A stretch of 64,000 nucleotides of DNA from Candidatus Ozemobacteraceae bacterium (GTDB lineage Bacteria > Muiribacteriota > Ozemobacteria > Ozemobacterales > Ozemobacteraceae), in the NCBI GenBank assembly GCA_035373905.1, contig DAOSOK010000005.1, positions 1 to 64,000 of the forward strand, in the 5' to 3' direction. Shown here one piece after another: positions 42,673 to 49,778 of this stretch (positions are counted from its first letter, which is position 1; each line of letters opens with the position of its first letter). Made by a program: the position numbers and the translations under genes. The notes under the pieces are model-generated. The model was given only the letters and a program-made list of their open reading frames with translations. It made no database searches and was not told where the DNA came from.

Positions 42673-43955
42673 CGGGGCGGTCCTCCGGCTGAGGGCGAGG
42701 GTTCGTCGAGGGTGTGCGGCGAAAGGCCGCGAAGGACGCCGACGAAGAAGATCATGCCGATTCCCCCGGCGAAACCGTTGTTGTACAGGTTCAGCCAGCC
42801 GTGAATCTCGCCCAGATGCATGGCCAGCGGCAGGTGCAGCATGCCGGCGGCGAGACCGGCGAACGGGCCGAACCGGCCGCAGAAGGGGGCGACGGTGCCG
42901 GAATACAACGCCGCGATGACCGGACCGGGATCGCCGGGAGACCAGATCTTGGGAAGGCAGATCAGATACAGTCCCACGATCGGCGGCAGGATGTTTCGCG
43001 GATGCTTTCCGAGGCCTCCGAACGCCGTCATCGCCGTGATTGCGGCGAACGTCGGGCCGTTCACGGGGCCGCCGACGAAGTCGAGATAGGCGAGACCGCA
43101 GCTTCCGACCAGGGCCATGTTGAAGAAGGCCGGGCCCAGGCCGCCGACCTCGACAAAGTTCGAGGGCAGTCTGCCGGTTTCCGAAAGAATCGCTTTCAGC
43201 CCTTCCGCGAGCGTCTTTCCCCGTCTCTGTGAAAGAGCGATGCCCAGAAGCGCCAGACCGGCGATCAAGATCATCAGAATGCCGTGGAGAAGTTCGGAGG
43301 AATCGGTGGCGTAGAGGTAGACGGGGGTGGTTTTCAACCCGAAACCCCGCATCAGGGTCGAGGCGATGATGCCCAGAAATCCTGCCGCCGTTCCGACGTT
43401 GTAGAGGCTGAATCCCTGGTGAAGGGTGAGAACATGGCTTGAAATGCTTGCGAGCAGAAATCCGGCGACCGTTCCGGCAACGGCGCCCCCGACCAGTCCG
43501 GCGGTCCCGAAGCCGAATCCGAAAGCGAGCTGGCTGAAGAGAGGCGCGAGGCATGTTCCGAGAAGCATGACGGGGCCGAGGTCGCGGAGAGGCTTTCCGG
43601 TGACCCGGCAGAACAGCACGACGCCGAGAATATGGGGCCAGACGTTCAGCACGTTTTTCCCGCAGAGGCCGAATGCGGGAACCATCAGGCCGCACACCAG
43701 GAGATAGCCGGAATGCTCCATGCGGATCAGCCACAGGATGGCGCTGGTGATGCATCCCAGGAACCCTGCGTTCACCAGGGCGGGACCGAGACCCCCGACG
43801 AGGGTGTAATCGGTGAGGAGAAGGCTGGGGGAACGGAGGATGCACCAGAACCCTGCCGGTTCCGTCCATGGATGGAGGGCGCTTCCGCCTCCCAGCAGGA
43901 GGAGACTGTAGCAAAGAGGGACAAGTCTGATGATCGTCTGGTCTGTCATCGGCAT
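42669..43955 (-). CDS. DUF1576-family polytopic membrane protein
   Basis: About 428 residues with roughly ten hydrophobic segments. Two similar halves are suggested by the repeated G-G-L-G-P-A pattern (T-L-V-G-G-L-G-P-A-L-V-N and E-V-G-G-L-G-P-A-F-F-N). Sequence style matches DUF1576, an uncharacterised membrane family. The start is uncertain: the frame runs to 44015; 43955 (M-P-M-T) and 43949 are alternatives and none has a strong ribosome binding site. Coupled to the YqaA-like gene downstream by 4 bases, so the two probably work together. Transport is possible but unproven. Confidence 0.75.
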   Translation of the reverse strand: MPMTDQTIIRLVPLCYSLLLLGGGSALHPWTEPAGFWCILRSPSLLLTDYTLVGGLGPALVNAGFLGCITSAILWLIRMEHSGYLLVCGLMVPAFGLCGKNVLNVWPHILGVVLFCRVTGKPLRDLGPVMLLGTCLAPLFSQLAFGFGFGTAGLVGGAVAGTVAGFLLASISSHVLTLHQGFSLYNVGTAAGFLGIIASTLMRGFGLKTTPVYLYATDSSELLHGILMILIAGLALLGIALSQRRGKTLAEGLKAILSETGRLPSNFVEVGGLGPAFFNMALVGSCGLAYLDFVGGPVNGPTFAAITAMTAFGGLGKHPRNILPPIVGLYLICLPKIWSPGDPGPVIAALYSGTVAPFCGRFGPFAGLAAGMLHLPLAMHLGEIHGWLNLYNNGFAGGIGMIFFVGVLRGLSPHTLDEPSPSAGGPPR

Positions 43956-44023
43956 CGCGGTCAGGATATCACGAAAAAACCCGGAAAATACGTTCGGGTA
44001 CCCTGGCGGGCTCATGGAAAATT

Positions 44024-44031
44024 GCTATAAT
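44024..44031 (+). promoter_or_regulatory. Extended -10 promoter
   Basis: TGC-TATAAT (-10 hexamer 44026-44031, TG at 44023-44024) is a perfect extended -10 element about 40 bases ahead of the metallopeptidase gene. The -35 region is poor. Confidence 0.6.
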
Positions 44032-44070
44032 GGAAAGACTTAGGAACTCACTTCACCAGGGAGGTCGATC

Positions 44071-45858
44071 ATGTTCCAATATCTCAGAAAGCCTCTTCTC
44101 GCGGCCTGTATCGCCGGGTTGGTCGCGTGTGCCGCGGATGCCCGCACGGCTCCGACGACGGTGTCGACCGACAACGATCCCCTGCACGACGATGCGTTCA
44201 CGATCTGCACGCCCGTCACCACCGGAAGCGGCATCATTACCGGAACGCTGGGGAAGATGCTGAACATCCCGAAGACCGTCAAGATCAACGACGTCGGCTT
44301 CCTGTTCAATGCCCTCGGCATGGATGCCATTCAGGTCACGGCCGGGAGCCCCAAGGGATACCATGCGACGACCGTTCTGCCGTATCTCAAGGGCAGCAAG
44401 GAGATGCAGGACTCGCTGAAACTGCGCCGGACGGCTCGCCAGCTGAAATTCCAGCTCGTCAGCAAGATGCTCAAGAATCTGCCGGAAGACAAACTCACGG
44501 CCGATCAGAAGCAGGCGATCACCACCTTCCTGTCGCAGCAGGCCGGCTCTTCGCTGGTCGTGCTCGAGAAGTCGCCCATGCCTTCCTTCGTCCCGACTCC
44601 CGGGCCGTGCATGATTCCGCTCGGCATGGAGCGCGTCGAGGCGAAGACCGGCAAGCGGCTCGGCCTCGAGACGTCCGGCATCTGCGTGCTCGACATCGAG
44701 TCCGACGGGCAGAAGCTGTTCTCGGTGAGCGACGCCCTGAACAACGACACGCTCGATCTCGTGCTCGCCCACGAGAACGCGCACGGCATCATGTTCGACA
44801 TGTACGGGCGGGCGTTCGGCGCCATCCAGCGCATCTCGACCAACGGCCACGACGCCCCATACATCACCGATCTCGGCATGGCCTTCATCGAGGGCTGGGC
44901 CGAAGCGTTCGAGGCCGTCTACGGCCCGGCGAACCCGAAACTCGCCGAAAAAGATCGCAAGAAATATAATATTTCAGAGTTTTTATATGGCCGCCAGGAT
45001 CCGATCCGGCGCGATCGGTACATCTGGGCCCGGCCGACCGGCAAGAAGACCGGCGTCCTCAAGAACGGCCTGCAGCTGGTTTGCACCGAAGGCGTCGTGG
45101 CCGGCCAGTTCTACGACATCCTGACCAGCCGCGCCATCACCGCCGCCTATGAAAAGTGCATCTCCGTCATGCTGCTCACTCAGCCCGAAAGCTATCCCGC
45201 TTTCGTCCGCGAGTTCGTGAAGATGTATCCGGACGACAAGAAGGTTCTCTATCGCATCCTTCTCGAAGGGCTCAATTACGTGACGATGGATCGCCAGGCG
45301 GCGCCGCTCTACAAGGCCTACTACGAAGCGAAGCTCGCCTACGTCGCGAAGAAGCTCGACAAGGACGCCTTCGAGAAGGCGAAGCAGGCGTTCGTCTCCT
45401 TCAAGGAGGACCTGTTCGAAAAAGCCATGAAGGGCGCCGATCCGTTCGCAAACGTCGGCCCTGAGCTGTGGTTCTCCGGCGCGCTGAAACTCGAGGGCGA
45501 GAAACGCTCCGGCTCGGCCGAGACCAAGCTGAAGCTGGCCGCGAAGTTCGGCGGGAAGAAGGACAACGTCTGGAACTTCAACATGGATCTGAACACCGTC
45601 TCCGGAAAGATGCTCGTCGCCCTCGGCGCCACCCCGGAAACGGCCGCGAAGATCATCGCCGACCGCGAAGCAAAGGGCTTCTTCACCGGCAGCCCGCTGA
45701 AAATTCTCGAAAGCGCTCTTGGCGCCGAGTTCAAACAGGTCATGGAAAAAAGCAGCCTCAAACCCTATCAGCCCGCCAAGCCCGGCGACTCGACGAAGCA
45801 GCTGACCACGCTGTATCCGGAAGACTTCGACCAGATGCGCCTCAGCGGCGACAACTGA
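44071..45858 (+). CDS. Exported HExxH metallopeptidase-like protein with helix-hairpin-helix tail
   Basis: A 595-residue exported protein. A signal peptide (to about residue 23) precedes a domain with an H-E-N-A-H zinc motif (His234, Glu235, His238). A downstream E-G-W-A-E (Glu274/Glu278) could supply the third ligand, as in gluzincins. A helical region follows, and the C-terminus (about 508-555) resembles a ComEA-type helix-hairpin-helix, N-T-V-S-G-K-M-L-V-A-L-G-A-T-P-E-T-A. The substrate and family are unrecognised. An extended -10 promoter lies upstream, and a terminator hairpin about 130 bases beyond the stop. Probably periplasmic or secreted. Confidence 0.8.
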   Translation: MFQYLRKPLLAACIAGLVACAADARTAPTTVSTDNDPLHDDAFTICTPVTTGSGIITGTLGKMLNIPKTVKINDVGFLFNALGMDAIQVTAGSPKGYHATTVLPYLKGSKEMQDSLKLRRTARQLKFQLVSKMLKNLPEDKLTADQKQAITTFLSQQAGSSLVVLEKSPMPSFVPTPGPCMIPLGMERVEAKTGKRLGLETSGICVLDIESDGQKLFSVSDALNNDTLDLVLAHENAHGIMFDMYGRAFGAIQRISTNGHDAPYITDLGMAFIEGWAEAFEAVYGPANPKLAEKDRKKYNISEFLYGRQDPIRRDRYIWARPTGKKTGVLKNGLQLVCTEGVVAGQFYDILTSRAITAAYEKCISVMLLTQPESYPAFVREFVKMYPDDKKVLYRILLEGLNYVTMDRQAAPLYKAYYEAKLAYVAKKLDKDAFEKAKQAFVSFKEDLFEKAMKGADPFANVGPELWFSGALKLEGEKRSGSAETKLKLAAKFGGKKDNVWNFNMDLNTVSGKMLVALGATPETAAKIIADREAKGFFTGSPLKILESALGAEFKQVMEKSSLKPYQPAKPGDSTKQLTTLYPEDFDQMRLSGDN

Positions 45859-45990
45859 CGGAAAGAATCACGATCCCCAGATGACGCAGATGGCACAGAT
45901 TCATCCAGCAGAGTTCAACAGAAAATCCGCGTAATCTGCAACATCTGCGGATGCTCTTCCGAAGCGTCAGAACGCAGAGCATAAAAAAAC

Positions 45991-46018
45991 AACACCCCCG
46001 GAGGCTTCCGGGGGTGTT
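45991..46018. terminator. Bidirectional intrinsic terminator
   Basis: AACACCCCCGGA (45991-46002) and TCCGGGGGTGTT (46007-46018) make a perfect 12-base stem with a 4-base loop. On the minus strand a run of T follows (opposite 45982-45988). It lies between the convergent metallopeptidase and UPF0145 genes. Confidence 0.9.
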
Positions 46019-46032
46019 CCATTTCGGTCGGG

Positions 46033-46434
46033 TTACTCTTCGGGGTTGGGGAGATCGGGGTGGGGCGAATCGTCGGTGATGGGCATCATGAAGTTATCGG
46101 GCAGTTCCTTTTCCTTGAAGCCCTTCAGACGCACGGCCGTGCCGTTGCAGACGACCATCACATACTTGCCCATGAACTCGTGGTAATCGACATCGACGCC
46201 GACGATCGCGTGCGCGGCGAGGGTCTTGCCCTCCTTGATCATTTCGACAAGGGCGACGTTTTTGACGGACTCGAGTTCCTTTTCAAAACTCTCCACCCGT
46301 CTTCCCACCAGATCCTTGAAACCTGCCGCGATGTTGGCCAGCGTGCCGACGCCGAAAACGGCTTCGCCGGTGACGAGGCCGAGATATTGTTCGATGACGT
46401 GTCCGTCGATGTTGTCGGTCGTTGTGATGAGCAT
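46033..46434 (-). CDS. UPF0145/YbjQ-family protein
   Basis: A 133-residue protein of the widespread YbjQ (UPF0145) family, recognised by L-I-T-T-T-D-N-I-D-G near the start, the G-E-A-V-x-G segment and A-x-A-I-V-G-V-D-V-D-Y. These proteins form small pentameric rings whose function is unknown; a metal-binding role has been proposed. Cytoplasmic. It follows the coiled-coil gene at 46489 by 54 bases and ends 15 bases from the terminator. Confidence 0.85.
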   Translation of the reverse strand: MLITTTDNIDGHVIEQYLGLVTGEAVFGVGTLANIAAGFKDLVGRRVESFEKELESVKNVALVEMIKEGKTLAAHAIVGVDVDYHEFMGKYVMVVCNGTAVRLKGFKEKELPDNFMMPITDDSPHPDLPNPEE

Positions 46435-46488
46435 GCGTTCCTCCGCTTCACGAATGCATCAGAGCATCCATCGTGTCTGAGCATGGTA

Positions 46489-46758
46489 TTACGCCTTGTT
46501 CGGAGCCGAATGAATGGCGCCCTGCATGCAGAGCTGCTCGATCTCGGCTTCATACTGCCGGATGCGGAAATCGACGGCGTTCAGGCGGTCGATCTCTTCC
46601 CGGCACTTCTTGGTGATGGCATCCTCGAGCGATTTTTCTTCCTTGCGCAGCGCCTCGATCGAGTTGGTGAGCAGCGTCACCCGCATGCGCTGCTCCGCTG
46701 ACAGCGGCAGGTCGCCGGTGGAATCCTTCTTCCGGAACAGAGGGATCACGACACCCAT
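46489..46758 (-). CDS. Small coiled-coil protein
   Basis: An 89-residue protein that is mostly a charged helix with heptad repeats (about 20-78: E-Q-R-M-R-V-T-L-L-T-N-S-I-E-A-L and following), with a short basic, hydrophobic start. AAGGAGG lies just upstream of the ATG. No family was recognised. It may be transcribed together with the YbjQ-like gene. The coiled coil suggests a homodimer or a structural partner. Confidence 0.7.
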   Translation of the reverse strand: MGVVIPLFRKKDSTGDLPLSAEQRMRVTLLTNSIEALRKEEKSLEDAITKKCREEIDRLNAVDFRIRQYEAEIEQLCMQGAIHSAPNKA

Positions 46759-46855
46759 GCAGGCCTCCTTTTGAACGGTGAGATTTGAACGGTTCGTGTC
46801 TTCTTATCGGCGACATTCGGAAGATCGTTGAGCGAAATCGATTCCCGTTCCCGGT

Positions 46856-46884
46856 TTGCCATGGCGTGACGATTCGGTTACAAT
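46856..46884 (+). promoter_or_regulatory. Promoter placing transcription start at the ATG
   Basis: TTGCCA (46856-46861), a 17-base spacer and TACAAT (46879-46884) form a strong sigma-70 promoter. The predicted transcription start (about 46891) is at or one base before the ATG at 46892, so the mRNA would be leaderless. Confidence 0.7.
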
Positions 46885-46891
46885 TTGGGCC

Positions 46892-47068
46892 ATGTCTGAA
46901 CAACGATCGCCCCGGGAAGCGGGGCGCGGAGCTTTGAGGGGCTATGCCTGGCTCGTCTTCGCCGGCGGGGGCGCCGTTCTTCTCGCTCTGGGCGTCATGC
47001 TCGGCGAGCCCGCGAAAATCTTCGAGAAGGCCACTGCGATTTGCCTGCAGTGCATCGGCATCGGATGA
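46892..47068 (+). CDS. CD1871A-like CXXC-motif small membrane protein
   Basis: A 58-residue protein with a basic, polar start, one transmembrane segment (about 20-38) and a C-terminal C-L-Q-C-I-G-I-G (CXXC) motif. This is the layout of the CD1871A-type CXXC-motif small proteins, which are encoded beside ferredoxin-type membrane proteins as here. It overlaps the next gene by 4 bases. The promoter at 46856-46884 leaves virtually no leader, so it may be translated from a leaderless mRNA. The redox role is inferred from the motif and neighbours. Confidence 0.75.
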   Translation: MSEQRSPREAGRGALRGYAWLVFAGGGAVLLALGVMLGEPAKIFEKATAICLQCIGIG

Positions 47069-47991
47069 GCGAGCGACGAACGATGGTCCAGGCGGTTTCC
47101 ACCGTCCTGACGAACGGCTACCTCAGGGGCTTCGTCACCGGGAACATCTATACCGGGCCGTTGAAGCACGTCTGCGTGCCCACCCTGAATTGCTACAGCT
47201 GCCCGGGAGCGTTGTTCGCGTGCCCGGTCGGCGCCGCCCAGGTCGTGCTGGCCGGAGGCGGCGGCTTCGACCCGACTGCGCCGCACACCATCTGGACGAA
47301 ACTTTCGGGCATCCTGTCAGGCGCGCCGATGTTCGTTGTCGGGTTCCTGACACTGCTGGCAGCGTTCGTCGGGCGGGCTTCCTGCGGCTGGGCCTGCCCC
47401 TTCGGCTGGCTGCAGGACCTGGCGCATCGCATCCCCGTTCCCTTCAAAAAGCGGAACGCCGGCCCGGGATTCCTCCGATACGGAAAATACCTGGTTCTTC
47501 TCGTGATGGTCGTGCTGATGCCGTTGTTCGTCGTCGACCGGTTCGGATTCAGCGAACCGTATTTCTGCAAGCTCCTTTGCCCGGCAGGCACGCTGGAGGG
47601 CGGATTGATCCTGCCGCTTCTCCAGCCGGATCTCCGCGGCATGCTCGGCCGGCTCTTCGCCTGGAAGACGTTCGTCCTGGTCGTGTTTCTCGGCCTGATG
47701 ACCGTCTTCCGACGGCCGTTCTGCAACTGGGCCTGCCCGCTCGGGGCCTGGCTCGGGCCGTTCAACCGCGTCAGCCTGTACCGGCTCGAACTCGACGAGG
47801 ATCGATGTATTCACTGCGGCATGTGCGCGAAGGTCTGCCCCGCCGGTCTCGATGCCGAACGGGAACTCGATACGGCCGACTGCGTCCGATGCCTCGAATG
47901 CGTGAAAACGTGTCCGAAACTGGCGATCTCGACCATGGGCCCGGGCCTTGCCGGAAAATCCCCGTGTGATCAGATCCGTTCGCATGGGTGA
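47065..47991 (+). CDS. NapH/YccM-like membrane 4Fe-4S protein
   Basis: A 308-residue inner-membrane electron-transfer protein. It has several membrane segments. Cys-rich loops read S-C-G-W-A-C-P-F-G and C-N-W-A-C-P-L-G, and two classical [4Fe-4S] motifs near the C-terminus are C-I-H-C-G-M-C-A-K-V-C-P and C-V-R-C-L-E-C-V-K-T-C-P. Such proteins pass electrons from the quinone pool or to periplasmic reductases. ATG 47065 overlaps the CXXC gene stop by 4 bases. A thiol-disulfide protein gene follows, suggesting a shared redox task, perhaps keeping thiols reduced. Confidence 0.88.
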   Translation: MSERRTMVQAVSTVLTNGYLRGFVTGNIYTGPLKHVCVPTLNCYSCPGALFACPVGAAQVVLAGGGGFDPTAPHTIWTKLSGILSGAPMFVVGFLTLLAAFVGRASCGWACPFGWLQDLAHRIPVPFKKRNAGPGFLRYGKYLVLLVMVVLMPLFVVDRFGFSEPYFCKLLCPAGTLEGGLILPLLQPDLRGMLGRLFAWKTFVLVVFLGLMTVFRRPFCNWACPLGAWLGPFNRVSLYRLELDEDRCIHCGMCAKVCPAGLDAERELDTADCVRCLECVKTCPKLAISTMGPGLAGKSPCDQIRSHG

Positions 47992-48032
47992 CGCTGATTT
48001 TTTCGAAACACTTCCATAAAAGGAGACATCTC

Positions 48033-48683
48033 ATGAAACGAATTCTCTCGCTGCTCGTTCTCATCATTGCCCTCGCCGTCCCGGGATTCGCGGCTGATTC
48101 CGGCCCGGCTCCCGATTTCACCCTCAAGGGCCTCGACGGGAAGGACCTGACCCTCTCCTCGCTCAAGGGAAAAGTCGTCATCATCGACTTCTGGGCCACC
48201 TGGTGCCCGCCCTGCCGCGAAGAGATCCCCGGATTCATAGAACTGTACAAGAAATACAAGGACCAGGGCCTCGAAATCATCGGCGTCAGCGTCGACAAGG
48301 ACGAGAACAAACTCAAGAAGTTCGTCTCCGATAACGGCGTGAATTATCCCATCGTCACCTTCACGAAGGAAGTGACGGAAGCCTACGGCGGCATCCAGTC
48401 GATTCCGACGACGTTCATTCTCGATCATCAGTTGAACATCGTGGGCAAGCACGTCGGCTTCGTCGAGACCGCGGCGTTCGAAAAGGAGATCGAGCCTCTG
48501 CTGAAGGCTGCCGCTCCCGCTCCGGTCGCGGCCGAGCCTGTTGCCGCCCCGGCGACCGATGTCGAGCCGATCGCGCCGACGGACGTGATTGCGGTGCCCG
48601 AAGCTCCTGCCGACGCCGGTCAGGAAACGCCTGCCCCGTCAGAGACCCCCGCGCCCGCGGCCGAACCCACCCCTGCGCCCTGA
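48033..48683 (+). CDS. TlpA-like thiol-disulfide oxidoreductase
   Basis: A 216-residue exported protein: signal peptide (to about residue 22), then a TlpA/ResA-type thioredoxin domain with the active site W-C-P-P-C (about residue 54-58) and a cis-Pro I-P-T-T-F segment, then a Pro/Ala-rich tail of about 55 residues. It reduces or rearranges disulfides in the periplasm. ATG 48033 is used because AAAAGGAGA precedes it. Follows the membrane ferredoxin gene by 41 bases and ends at a terminator. Confidence 0.9.
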   Translation: MKRILSLLVLIIALAVPGFAADSGPAPDFTLKGLDGKDLTLSSLKGKVVIIDFWATWCPPCREEIPGFIELYKKYKDQGLEIIGVSVDKDENKLKKFVSDNGVNYPIVTFTKEVTEAYGGIQSIPTTFILDHQLNIVGKHVGFVETAAFEKEIEPLLKAAAPAPVAAEPVAAPATDVEPIAPTDVIAVPEAPADAGQETPAPSETPAPAAEPTPAP

Positions 48684-48705
48684 TTTCGTGAATTGACCTG
48701 TACGG

Positions 48706-48738
48706 TGGCGGCCACCCAAAAACGGTGGCCGCCATTTT
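48706..48738 (+). terminator. Intrinsic terminator after the TlpA-like gene
   Basis: TGGCGGCCACC (48706-48716) and GGTGGCCGCCA (48724-48734) form an 11-base stem followed by TTTT. Confidence 0.9.
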
Positions 48739-48755
48739 CATCGGAGGACCGAACC

Positions 48756-49667
48756 ATGCCCGGAATCGATCTGAAAGAGCTGCAGGCCCTGTATGCCCGG
48801 GGAGTGAACATCATCGAACACCTCGAACGGCAGGGGGTCGACCGTCATACGGCCGTCGAAATGAGCTACGATCTCCAGGCCGGCTCATACATCGAGATCA
48901 TCCGGACCACCCATGCGGAGTATAGTGAAAAATATACGACTGAGATCGCCTCCCTCATCGACGGCCTTGGTGTCGGCGTCGCGTCTCTGCTCGAGGCCGG
49001 GGTGGGAGAGGCGACGACCCTCGCGAACGTCGTGAAGCGATTGAAAAAACGGCCCCCGCACGTCTCCGGCTTCGACATCTCCTGGTCGCGAATCAAATAT
49101 GCATATAAATATTATTCATCCGTCGCGGGCGGGTCGGCGAGTTTCTTTCTCGGCGACCTCTTCCGGATTCCGTATGCCGACGATTCGATCGATGTCGTCT
49201 ACACATCGCACTCCATCGAACCGAACGGCGGCCGTGAGGCGGAGGCCCTGGCGGAGTTGTTCCGCGTGGCGAGGAAATACCTCGTCCTGTTCGAGCCGTC
49301 CTACGAGATGGCGACCGACGAGGGAAAGGCGCGCATCGAGCGCCTGGGATTCATCAGGGGGCTGCCCGAGGCGGCGAAAAAGCTTGGATATTATATCAAA
49401 GAATACAGATCCGCGTCCGTCTCGGCACGGCCGTCGAACCCGACGGCGATCCTGGTGATCGAAAAAAACGCCTCGGCCGTTTCCGGCCCCGCGCCCGAGT
49501 TCGTGTGCCCGGTGGGAAAGGGGCCACTGGCGAAAATTCCGGGCGGCTACTGGTCCGAATCATCTCTCCTGCTGTATCCCGAGTTGGACGGCGTGGCATG
49601 CCTGACCCCGCGCCACGGCATCGTCGCAACGCATTACGCCGATTTCCACGACCACCGGCCGACCTGA
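48756..49667 (+). CDS. Class I SAM-dependent methyltransferase
   Basis: A 303-residue methyltransferase. The SAM motif is L-L-E-A-G-V-G-E-A-T, followed by an acidic G-F-D-I-S motif II and a D-V-V-Y-T-S segment. A helical extension of about 80 residues precedes the Rossmann fold. The C-terminal 55 residues, with a F-V-C-P opening and L-L-Y-P-E-L-D-G-V-A-C-L, look like a Trm112-type domain often attached to such enzymes. The substrate is unknown. ATG 48756 is used because GGAGGA lies just upstream. It converges on the M48 peptidase gene. Confidence 0.8.
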   Translation: MPGIDLKELQALYARGVNIIEHLERQGVDRHTAVEMSYDLQAGSYIEIIRTTHAEYSEKYTTEIASLIDGLGVGVASLLEAGVGEATTLANVVKRLKKRPPHVSGFDISWSRIKYAYKYYSSVAGGSASFFLGDLFRIPYADDSIDVVYTSHSIEPNGGREAEALAELFRVARKYLVLFEPSYEMATDEGKARIERLGFIRGLPEAAKKLGYYIKEYRSASVSARPSNPTAILVIEKNASAVSGPAPEFVCPVGKGPLAKIPGGYWSESSLLLYPELDGVACLTPRHGIVATHYADFHDHRPT

Positions 49668-49702
49668 GATTCCCGGAAAAACAGCTTCGATACAGAGGCA
49701 TA

Positions 49703-49725
49703 GGGGCGGGTTTGAAACCCGCCCC
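49703..49725. terminator. Palindromic hairpin between convergent genes
   Basis: GGGGCGGGTTT (49703-49713) and AAACCCGCCCC (49715-49725) are perfectly complementary about a single base. There is no T run, so it is a weak or factor-assisted terminator, or a repeated palindrome. Confidence 0.5.
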
Positions 49726-49778
49726 GGTGACGCAACACTCGTCAAACAAACACTCTCAGCGCCTCGCTCTGCTCCGAG

